Below are positions 56,785-64,000 of a stretch of DNA of 64,000 bases, piece by piece (positions within the stretch are counted from its first letter, which is position 1; the number at the start of each line of letters is the position of its first letter). The translations under genes and the position numbers were made by a program. The notes under the pieces are model-generated. The model searched no databases and was not told the DNA's origin. It saw nothing but the letters and a program-made list of their open reading frames with translations. The stretch is taken from assembly GCF_040564635.1 (NCBI RefSeq), contig NZ_CP159837.1, positions 7,055,001 through 7,119,000 on the forward strand. The letters run 5' to 3'. Source of the stretch: Planktothricoides raciborskii GIHE-MW2 (GTDB lineage Bacteria > Cyanobacteriota > Cyanobacteriia > Cyanobacteriales > Laspinemataceae).

Positions 56785-59043
56785 ATGCAATCAGAAATTT
56801 CTCCTGGAACTGTTCTGCAAAATCGATATCACATTATTCGTGTGTTAGGTCAAGGTGGGTTTGGTCGTACTTATCTGGCGGAAAATCAGCGCAGATTTAA
56901 TGAAATTTGTGCTTTAAAAGAATTTATTCCCCCTCTTGGGGATCATTATGCTTTACAAAAAGCCCACGAACTTTTTCTCCGGGAAGCGGCAACTTTATAT
57001 CAAATTGAACATCGGCAAATTCCTAAGTTTAGAGAAACTTTTGAAGAAGATAGCCGCTTGTTTTTAGTACAAGATTATGTAGAGGGCAAGACTTATGCTA
57101 CCTTGCTAGAGGAAAAAATTAAAGACAGAGAAACTTTCTCAGAGGCGGAAGTTTTTCATCTAATGGATTCTCTGTTGCCGGTGTTAGATTATCTGCACCA
57201 AAAGGGGATTATTCACCGAGATATTTCTCCAGAAAATATTATTTGTCGAGAGAGCGATCGCCTGCCAGTTTTAATTGACTTTGGCGTGGTCAAGGAATTG
57301 GTGACACAGATGGAATTGACCGCTCGCGATAGCTTTGCGGAGCAATATCGCTATCTTCCCAGTACCACCGTGGGAAAAATTGGCTACGCACCAGGCGAAC
57401 AAATCCAATCCGGTCGCTCATATCCTAGTAGTGATTTATATAGTTTAGCCGTCACGGCGATCGTCTTGTTGTCGGGGCGGGAACCCCAGGAGTTATTTGA
57501 TGATGTCACCTTATCTTGGCAGTGGGAAAAGTTTGTCCAACCGCCAGTCAACAAAGATTTTGCACATATTTTAAATCGGATGTTAAGTTATCGACCCGGA
57601 CAGCGCTATCAATCTGTCCATGAAGTCGGTTATACTTTCGATCAGCTTAAACGTTATAATTTGGCGGCCAAAGTCACGGAGCCACCTGTGAATCAACCAG
57701 AGGCACCCCCCAAAAGCCAGCCAAATTTCTCAAAACTAGATTCAGAAATGCGGACGGTGGCGATCGGCCAACATTACACCGACGAAAGCCATCAAACCAG
57801 CCATCAAACCAGCCATCAAACCAGCCGTCACACAGAAGGCAACCGTGAAACAGCCGATGGGATGATTTACACCGACAATGAGGATCGGAATCCCCTATTA
57901 GAAAGTCCGATCGCGATCGGTGTACTTTTAATTGTCGTGTCCCTGTTCACCGGGCTCACCGCGTGGGTAGTAGTGATGGCTTTCAACAAACCTCCAACCC
58001 CCGTAGAACCAGAAGAAACCCCCATATTCATCAACCCGGAAATTCCCAGCCCTAACATTCCCACATTGCCCAACACCCCCACCCCCACCCCCACACCCAA
58101 ACCCACGCCCAAACCCACAACCACCGAACAACCCAGCCCCACTCCAGGGCAGACCAGCACAAATGCAGCAGAGGGGATGGAGGTCACAGGAGATGAGGAG
58201 CTTTCGCTCCCCCGCTCCCCTGCACCCCCACCCCCCACACCCTCTACTCCGGCACCCACCCCCCAGACCTATAATCAACCCGTAGAAATTAGCCTAGGGG
58301 TTCCTCAGGTTTTGGAAGGAAACTTAAAAGCCAAAGAAACGATTAACTATAAAATTCAAGGACAAACCGGAGAAGAGTTACTCACCTTTGTCAGTGGTCA
58401 CGGAGTTTTAATGGATTTAATCGGGCCGAATGGCGAAATAATAGAAAATGTCTCCATGTGGGAAGGCTCATTACCCAGCACCGGAGAATACACCATCGCC
58501 TTGAGTCCCTTACCCGATATCCCCGGCAGTAATTATGAGTTACAAATTCAATTAAATCCGGGTCGGGCGGCGGCGCCACCCACCGTCACATCTCCACAGA
58601 GACCTACGCCTACAAGCCCGCAAATGGACAGCCCTACTCCCACAAGCACTCAAGCGGACAGACCCACCCCCAGTCCCACCCCCATTGAAGTGACACCAAG
58701 TCCCCAACCCACGGAAACTGAAGGGGAAAATTGGCCATCTTCCGAATTGGTTGAGGTAGTCAGCTTTCCCAGTGGGGGTGGTGTCCAGCAACTTAATGGT
58801 ACGACCAGTCCTGACCAGATCAAGAGTTATTTGGTCAACGTTGACCCTGGCAAAATCTTGAATGTAGAAATTTTGCGAGGCGCCGTATCTTTGGATATTC
58901 GCGATCCTAACGGCAATTTACTCAAAAACGCCGAGGGTGTGGTTTTCTGGAAAGGACAGGCGACCATGACGGGTCAATATCAAATTGACGTGATTGCTCC
59001 TGAACCTTTAGACTTCGGTATGGAAATTCAAGTTAGAGATTAA
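56785..59043 (+). CDS. Ser/Thr protein kinase with two PPC-like exported domains
   Basis: A 752-residue single-pass membrane kinase. The kinase domain (about 15-285) has GQGGFGRTYLA, the ATP lysine in CALKEF, IIHRDISPENII and LIDFGVVKE. The linker contains SHQTSHQTSHQT from a 12-bp repeat. A membrane helix (IAIGVLLIVVSLFTGLTAWVVVMAF, about 373-397) leads to a Pro/Thr-rich stalk and two pre-peptidase-C-like beta domains (about 500-590 and 650-750). This is a receptor-like layout; ligand and targets are unknown. A 24-bp segment at its 3' end is repeated at 59746. Confidence 0.92.
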   Translation: MQSEISPGTVLQNRYHIIRVLGQGGFGRTYLAENQRRFNEICALKEFIPPLGDHYALQKAHELFLREAATLYQIEHRQIPKFRETFEEDSRLFLVQDYVEGKTYATLLEEKIKDRETFSEAEVFHLMDSLLPVLDYLHQKGIIHRDISPENIICRESDRLPVLIDFGVVKELVTQMELTARDSFAEQYRYLPSTTVGKIGYAPGEQIQSGRSYPSSDLYSLAVTAIVLLSGREPQELFDDVTLSWQWEKFVQPPVNKDFAHILNRMLSYRPGQRYQSVHEVGYTFDQLKRYNLAAKVTEPPVNQPEAPPKSQPNFSKLDSEMRTVAIGQHYTDESHQTSHQTSHQTSRHTEGNRETADGMIYTDNEDRNPLLESPIAIGVLLIVVSLFTGLTAWVVVMAFNKPPTPVEPEETPIFINPEIPSPNIPTLPNTPTPTPTPKPTPKPTTTEQPSPTPGQTSTNAAEGMEVTGDEELSLPRSPAPPPPTPSTPAPTPQTYNQPVEISLGVPQVLEGNLKAKETINYKIQGQTGEELLTFVSGHGVLMDLIGPNGEIIENVSMWEGSLPSTGEYTIALSPLPDIPGSNYELQIQLNPGRAAAPPTVTSPQRPTPTSPQMDSPTPTSTQADRPTPSPTPIEVTPSPQPTETEGENWPSSELVEVVSFPSGGGVQQLNGTTSPDQIKSYLVNVDPGKILNVEILRGAVSLDIRDPNGNLLKNAEGVVFWKGQATMTGQYQIDVIAPEPLDFGMEIQVRD

Positions 59044-59769
59044 GTTTCTCTGTGACTGACTCTGGGTATGGGTTCCCCGCTGCTTTTCCCAGTTTATAGG
59101 TGGCATCTAGTGACGCTATAGTTACTAGATGCCACCTATAGAAACTACAGCCATGTCAAGAATCAAGTCAGGCAACTCCGATGAATTGCCAAAAATCAAA
59201 GCTGAAATAGACAATCACAACTCAGGAATAAAAAGAGAATACGGCGGTAGAGGGAAAAACAAGCCTTAATTCAAGAACTCACTCACTTGAAAGCAGAGTT
59301 TGTCGGTTGTGGGTTCCCAGAGAGAGAATTTCAGGACAGCATAGAATTCTTGTATAAGAAAAAATCTCTTAGCGACATGACAACCGAACAACTAGACGGT
59401 TTCCGTGGCAACATTTGCCGCCGTGTAGAACAAGCCAAACGTCGATTAAGTCAAACAGGGTATAACAAGTTAATGAGGCGACATTAAATACAGGTATCTC
59501 TAATGACGCCTTGTTAACTTGCTAGGTGATATCGCTAATCACCCATAACAGCTATCAAGGTTAGTAGAGACGTTTTAGTTACAAACATTACTGCAACAAT
59601 GCTATTTAGGGACACCAAAATCAGCTTAAAATCAGCTTAAAATCATTCTTATAGTGACCTATTAGTAACGATGGAAGTAACTAATAAGCACGTTGACACT
59701 ATAAAACAGACAGCATAAAGGTTTTAGTTAACTTGGCTGAGTTTCTATGCAAATTCAAGTTAGAGATTA
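59019..59769. mobile_element. Putative small insertion flanked by a 24-bp direct repeat
   Basis: The last 24 bases of the kinase gene (59019-59042, TATGGAAATTCAAGTTAGAG...) recur at 59746-59769 with one mismatch, 727 bp apart. The enclosed DNA has a 17-bp perfect inverted repeat (59095-59111 with 59124-59140) and a small split ORF, and lacks the GC-rich repeats common elsewhere. This looks like an att-type duplication at the end of a gene. An alternative is a leftover of a duplicated kinase gene. No recombinase is encoded. Confidence 0.45.
59153..59487 (+). other. Small split ORF within the 727-bp segment
   Basis: Frame one starts ATG 59153 (MSRIKSGNSDELPKIKAEID...) and ends TAA 59267. The overlapping frame continues as EKQALIQELTHLKAEFVGCG to the stop at 59487 (ending TGYNKLMRRH). 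A -1 slip at GGGAAAAAC (about 59250) would join them into a basic, coiled protein of about 108 residues. A simple frameshift mutation explains it equally well. No family is recognised. Confidence 0.4.
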
Positions 59770-59798
59770 GCAATCGCCTACCATACTTATTCTTAACC

Positions 59799-60515
59799 AT
59801 GAAAAATCACCGATCGCTATTAATTACGGGAACGGATACCGACGCAGGCAAAACCGTATTGACCACTGCCTTAGCAGCTTATTGGCAGAAAGTTTATCCC
59901 CAAAGTTCTTTGGGCATTATCAAGCCGATCCAATCTGGTATCGGCGATCGCGAACTGATTGCCCGACTTTTTGACCTAGATAAATTAGATCAATCCTTTG
60001 AAGAACTCAACCCGATTTATTTCTCCGCTCCCCTGGCGCCCCCCCTGGCGGCGGAACAAGAAAACGCCTCAATCAACTTGAGTGCCGCGTGGCAAGCATT
60101 CTCCGCCCTCCGAGAACGAAAATCCTTCGTCTTAGTGGAAGCCCTGGGGGGACTGGGTTCGCCCATTACCCGCGAACTCGCCGTCGCTGATTTAGCGCGG
60201 GATTGGCGCTTGCCCACCGTCTTAGTCGTCCCGGTGAAATTAGGTGCCATTGGACAGGCGATCGCCAATGTTGCCCTTGCCCGTCAAGCCGCCGTCAACC
60301 TAAAAGGCATCATCCTCAACTGCGTTGAGCCTTGTTCAGACCGAGAAATTGCCCAATGGGCGCCCCAAGACCTGATCGAATCTTTAACCAAGGTCCCGGT
60401 TTGTGGAGTGATTCCCCATTTAAATGCCCTAAATGCCCGTGGCCTAAATGCCCGTGAAGATATGGAGCAACTCGTCGCTGTTGCCGCCAACTTAGACTTA
60501 GAATATTTGCTTTAG
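59799..60515 (+). CDS. bioD: Dethiobiotin synthetase
   Basis: ATP-dependent carboxylation of 7,8-diaminopelargonate to form the ureido ring of dethiobiotin, the penultimate step of biotin synthesis. The 238-residue product begins with the P-loop LLITGTDTDAGKTVLTTALA, then IIKPIQSG and VEALGGLGSPI, which bind phosphate and substrate. ATG at 59799 is chosen because family members start just before the P-loop; the frame runs 22 codons further upstream, through the direct repeat. No other bio gene is near. A LNARGLNARE duplication sits close to the C-terminus. Confidence 0.94.
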   Translation: MKNHRSLLITGTDTDAGKTVLTTALAAYWQKVYPQSSLGIIKPIQSGIGDRELIARLFDLDKLDQSFEELNPIYFSAPLAPPLAAEQENASINLSAAWQAFSALRERKSFVLVEALGGLGSPITRELAVADLARDWRLPTVLVVPVKLGAIGQAIANVALARQAAVNLKGIILNCVEPCSDREIAQWAPQDLIESLTKVPVCGVIPHLNALNARGLNAREDMEQLVAVAANLDLEYLL

Positions 60516-60640
60516 AATATTTGCTTTAGTCACAACATTTTTGAAATAATCGATTGAAACTGTTCAATTCAGTCAGAGACGATTAACAATCGATCCCAAT
60601 AAAAATTGCCCAATCTTAAGAGCCGATAGAGCCGATTATT

Positions 60641-61855
60641 ATGGTGACAACGTTTCCGATTTCAGCCGCACAAGATATTTCCTCTGTGCGCCCAACAATT
60701 CAAGCCTTACACACGGATTTAGTGGAGTGGCGACGTAACTTTCATAAATATCCCGAATTAGGCTTTAAAGAATATCTCACCAGTGAATTTGTCGCCCGGA
60801 AATTGCAAGAATGGGGCATTAACCATAAAACCGACATTGCCAAAACTGGAATTGTGGCCACCATTCCAGGAAAGCAACCAGGGCCTGTCCTGGCAATTCG
60901 GGCTGATATGGACGCCTTACCTATTCAAGAAGAAAATGACGTGGAATATCGATCGCACCATCATGGAATCATGCACGCTTGCGGACACGATGGCCATACC
61001 GCGATCGCCCTGGGCACCGCCAAATACCTCGCGGCACATCGCCAAGACTTTTGCGGCACCGTAAAAATCATTTTTCAGCCCGCAGAAGAAGGCCCAGGGG
61101 GTGCCAAACCGATGATTGCTGAGGGGGTGCTGGAAAATCCCACCGTAGACGCCATCATCGGTCTGCACCTGTGGAATAATCTACCCGCCGGCACTGTTGG
61201 CGTCCGCAGTGGCCCATTAATGGCCGCCGTCGAACAATTTCGCTGCACCATTCAAGGCAAAGGGGGACATGGCGCTATGCCCCATCAAACCACCGACTCT
61301 ATATTAGTGGCTTCCCAAGTGGTGCAAGCATTACAAACCATCGTCGCCCGGAATGTAGACCCCCTGGATGCGGCGGTTGTCACCGTGGGCAAATTTCACG
61401 CCGGAAATGCTCATAATGTCATTGCCGAACGAGCAGAACTCGCGGGAACCGTGCGCTATTTTAATCCGAAACTAGAACCCATCATCCGTCAGCGCTTTGA
61501 GCAAATTGTGGCTGGAGTTTGCCAAAGTCACGGGGCTAGTTATCACCTCGACTACTGGCAACTTTATCCCTCGGTGGTCAACGATCCGGCGATCGCTGAC
61601 CTGGTGCGTTCCTGTGCGATCAAAGTCGTAGAAACCCCTGCGGGCATCGTTCCTGAATGTCAAACAATGGGCGGCGAAGACATGAGTTTCTTTCTCCAAG
61701 CTGTCCCCGGTTGTTACTTCTTCCTCGGATCAGCCAACCCCGCCAAAAATCTGGCCTATCCCCATCACCATCCCCGCTTTAACTTTGATGAAAGCGTTTT
61801 AAGCAAAGGTGTAGAAATCTTTGTGCGGTGCGTCGAAAAATTCTGTCAGCCATAA
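60641..61855 (+). CDS. M20-family amidohydrolase (N-acyl amino acid or hippurate hydrolase type)
   Basis: A 404-residue metal-dependent amidohydrolase related to HipO and IAA-amino acid hydrolases. Metal and catalytic motifs: ADMDALPIQEE, MHACGHDGHTA, FQPAEEGPGG (catalytic Glu) and MGGEDMSFFLQ. A dimerisation domain occupies about residues 190-310 (CTIQGKGGHGAMPHQTTDS). No signal peptide. The exact acyl substrate cannot be told. It is alone downstream of bioD, 125 bp apart. Confidence 0.93.
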   Translation: MVTTFPISAAQDISSVRPTIQALHTDLVEWRRNFHKYPELGFKEYLTSEFVARKLQEWGINHKTDIAKTGIVATIPGKQPGPVLAIRADMDALPIQEENDVEYRSHHHGIMHACGHDGHTAIALGTAKYLAAHRQDFCGTVKIIFQPAEEGPGGAKPMIAEGVLENPTVDAIIGLHLWNNLPAGTVGVRSGPLMAAVEQFRCTIQGKGGHGAMPHQTTDSILVASQVVQALQTIVARNVDPLDAAVVTVGKFHAGNAHNVIAERAELAGTVRYFNPKLEPIIRQRFEQIVAGVCQSHGASYHLDYWQLYPSVVNDPAIADLVRSCAIKVVETPAGIVPECQTMGGEDMSFFLQAVPGCYFFLGSANPAKNLAYPHHHPRFNFDESVLSKGVEIFVRCVEKFCQP

Positions 61856-61920
61856 TTAATTATTGGTAATTGATTGTTGGTTATTCGTTATTCGGGGTTT
61901 GAAACTGTAACGTAATTGTT

Positions 61921-63449
61921 GGACAGAGTTACCCATTGCTACTCAAAAATGGGTAGCTTTTGTCTTGCCGTCAGATTTGGAGACATCACTTAAGTAGTCG
62001 GACATTTTGGCAGGGGGACTAATTTTCGTAAACATACTAGAAGCCCTTGTGGCACAATAATTACTGGATAGCTGTTCGGGGCGCTCGCCCTCGCCCTTAT
62101 CTACGTTTTGGCTGATTAGAGATTTTTGGCCAGCCGGATTGACAAGTTTAATTATACTCATATATCATTGTCAAAGTGAAACATTTACTCTTGTCGAGTC
62201 AAATGCAGTTAGTTGAGAAGCATATAATTAACCGACAGCATAAATTTTGGCAGGAATGCGACTATTTAGCATGGCAATCCAAAAATCTTTATAACTCGGC
62301 TAATTATGTCCAGCGTCAATACTTCTTTGAAACTAGAAAGTATTACAACTCGATTGATATTTACCACCAGACGAATAACAAAGATAGCTTATCGATACCT
62401 ACCAACGAAGGTTAGTAAACAGATTGTCCGTCGAGTTGCTGAAACTTAGAAAGCTTGGTGCAGAGCGTTAAAAGATTGGTCTGGGCATCCTGAAAAATAT
62501 TTAGGTAAGCCGAAAATCCCAGGATACAAGCATAAAGAACGTGGTAGAAATGTGGTGATTTATCCCAAGGATGCGATCTCCTCTCCACTGCTATCTCGAG
62601 GCATTGTCAAGCTATCTCAGACTAATATTGAGTTGACCACTGAGGCTAATAATATAAACCAAGTACGAATTGTTCCTAAACTTGACCACTATGTAATTGA
62701 GATTGTTTACACGGTTAGCGAGCCAGATAAATTTGATGGTAAATATCTAGCTGGTGTAGACCTGGGTTTAAACAATTTGGTGGCTATAACATCCAATCAT
62801 CCCGGTATTAGACCGCTGTTGATTAATGGTAGACCATTGAAAATTATTAACCAATTCTTCAATAAAAGAGTAGCAAAAGCACAATCAATCAAGGCTTGTC
62901 GGCTGGTAAAACAGCTAAACAGCAAGCGAGATAGAAGGATTGACAACTACCTTCATACTGTGAGTCGGCGTGTTATTGATTGGTGTCAGTTAAATGAGAT
63001 TGGTCAATTAATCATCGGGAAAAATCAACGATGGAAACAAGCTCTCAATATTGGGAAAAAGAATAATCAAGAATTTACCAATATTCCTCATGCCAAACTG
63101 ATTAAATTATTGACCTCACAATTAGCAGGGATTTCTGTAGTTTTAACTGAAGAAAGCTACACTTCTAAAGCGAGCGCTTTAAATGGCGATTATTTGCCGA
63201 ATATCCAGGTTAAAACAGAAGCAAAAGTTGTGTTTAATGGTAAGCGTGTTAAACGTGGTTTATACTTGACTTCCACTGGTAGAATCATCAACGCTGATAT
63301 CAATGGAAGCATGAATATAGCTAGAAAAGTAATTCCCGATGCTTTTGAGGGAATAGAGGGATTGCCGTTTATTCCTGTAGTTTTAGACCTTTGGACTAAA
63401 ATTACAAACGTAGCTGTCTAACATTGTCTACCTTTGGGTAACTTTGTCC
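61921..63449 (+). mobile_element. TnpB-only element with 15-bp inverted ends
   Basis: GGACAGAGTTACCCA (61921-61935) and the reverse complement of 63435-63449 match at 14 of 15 positions and enclose a single tnpB. The left end can also fold (ACCCATTGCTACTCAAAAATGGGT). No tnpA is present, as in IS1341-type elements. Ends of this inverted kind are not usual for IS200/IS605, so the boundary is inferred from the repeat alone. Confidence 0.6.
62176..63421 (+). pseudogene. tnpB: TnpB/OrfB nuclease gene, frameshifted
   Basis: RNA-guided nuclease of transposon origin. The first 79 codons (GTG 62176: MKHLLLSSQMQL..., LYNSANYVQRQYFF) end at 62415 after a frame change. YLPTKVSKQIVRRVAET continues in another frame to a TAG at 62452. 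The body (62552-63421) then reads to the end with AGVDLGLNNLVAI (RuvC-I Asp at residue 70 of that frame), IIGKNQRWKQ in the place where the second acidic motif is expected, EESYTSKAS and NADINGSMNIARK. The missing Glu with a Glu in EESYTSK is typical of a subgroup with a rearranged RuvC site. Two lesions make it a pseudogene. Confidence 0.85.
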
Positions 63450-63809
63450 AGATTTTTACGAGCGGTAAAGTTAAAACAACAAATAACCAATAATATTTCC
63501 GATCCAGGGAGGGACAATTGATGAATTGTCCCTCCCTTTATTTATGGGTTTATTTATGGGTTTATTTATGGGTTTATTCATGGGTGAAATCTATTCACCA
63601 TTCCGTAGGGGCGAACGCCCGTTCTCCCCTACACAAAGAAACAACAATTAACAAGTAAGCAATAAGCAATAATAAATAGCAAACAGACAATCAAAAACCA
63701 CCAATCAAACCTGTGGACAGTTGATAAACTGACCGAAAAAAATAATTTTATCCTGAAACTGCGCTGAGTTTCCGAATTCTGAAATATAGTTTAAAAGGAA
63801 ATATTAACT
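63450..63809. other. Intergenic region with repeats
   Basis: Four TTTATTTATGGG 12-bp units (about 63536-63583) and a GTAGGGGCGAACGCCCGTTCTCCCC palindromic element (63606-63633). The promoter of the right-edge gene must lie here. No RNA gene is seen. Confidence 0.6.
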
Positions 63810-64000
63810 ATGCGCAGCATCTACGGTTTTATTCTATTGTCTGGTTTATTATTGACTGGCGTTGGTAACGCGGCATTTCGTACTTTTGACTCTGGGTCTT
63901 TTGACCAAGTTGGCTCTGATATTCCATTGAATATTCTCTCGGAAAATGATGGAAATTTTTGCAAAAGAGGTGCAGATCAAAGGGACGGTTGCTTAGAGAT
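63810..64000 (+). CDS. Secreted protein, 5' end only
   Basis: An open frame from ATG 63810 to the window edge (63 codons). AAGGA lies 10-14 bases upstream. A signal peptide (MRSIYGFILLSGLLLTGVGNA) is followed by a polar segment with two cysteines (NDGNFCKRG and RDGCLE). The family cannot be named from this length. Confidence 0.65.
   Translation, partial: MRSIYGFILLSGLLLTGVGNAAFRTFDSGSFDQVGSDIPLNILSENDGNFCKRGADQRDGCLE

Noticed and set aside
61943-62161. 72-codon reverse frame left of tnpB
   Set aside because: Lies inside the left end of the TnpB element, no recognisable domain, probably a chance frame.

Overview
The window looks like a chromosomal segment of a filamentous, Oscillatoriales-type cyanobacterium. 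HIP1 octamers (GCGATCGC) occur throughout. The genes include ndhB, the LL-diaminopimelate aminotransferase route to lysine, several eukaryotic-type Ser/Thr kinases, giant hybrid histidine kinases, a Uma2 endonuclease gene and a GUN4-domain remnant. The DNA is full of short tandem repeats and GC-rich palindromes, several of which lie inside reading frames. Genus assignment is inference only.

Layout. 1-4.3 kb: topA (cut by the window edge), ndhB and a groES that has no groEL beside it. 4.8-9.3 kb: a decayed multi-GAF histidine kinase gene, split by an IS607-type element with a broken serine recombinase gene and a TnpB whose first RuvC aspartate is alanine. 9.8-15.8 kb: a RodZ-like HTH/membrane protein, a kinase-WD40 protein and a DUF3352-type lipoprotein. 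15.9-24.1 kb: a two-gene defence-like module (PLD-SNF2 helicase and Eco57I-type DNA methyltransferase), separated by about 1.4 kb of near-identical 170-bp tandem repeats. 24.7-36.7 kb: a BMP-type substrate-binding lipoprotein, a 2326-residue kinase/ATPase/GAF/PAS/histidine kinase overlapping a hybrid kinase with three receivers and an HPt, then a convergent receiver-kinase. 37-43.7 kb: acetamidase/formamidase, TauE-like exporter, ABC permease, anmK, GUN4 pseudogene, dapL. 43.8-49.8 kb: small conserved protein, HlyD-like adaptor, MacB/DevC-like permease and a TolC-like protein broken by an in-frame stop. 50.1-54.4 kb: frameshifted Uma2 gene, nucleoside-type ABC ATPase, isochorismatase-like hydrolase, cupin. 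54.7-61.9 kb: glycosyltransferase, a secreted-protein remnant, another Ser/Thr kinase, a 0.7-kb insert bounded by a 24-bp direct repeat, bioD and an M20 amidohydrolase. 61.9-63.45 kb: a TnpB element with 15-bp inverted ends. A secreted protein begins at the right edge.

Working together. The BMP binding protein (25 kb), permease (39 kb) and double-NBD ATPase (51 kb) are the parts of one nucleoside-type importer scattered over 28 kb, with amide-hydrolysing enzymes near two of the parts. The overlapping kinases at 26-35 kb should form one phosphorelay. The helicase and methyltransferase look like a compact DNA-defence unit. The strongest candidates for something undescribed are this module with its repeat array, the 727-bp insert behind the 56.8-kb kinase gene, and the palindromes that have entered coding sequences.
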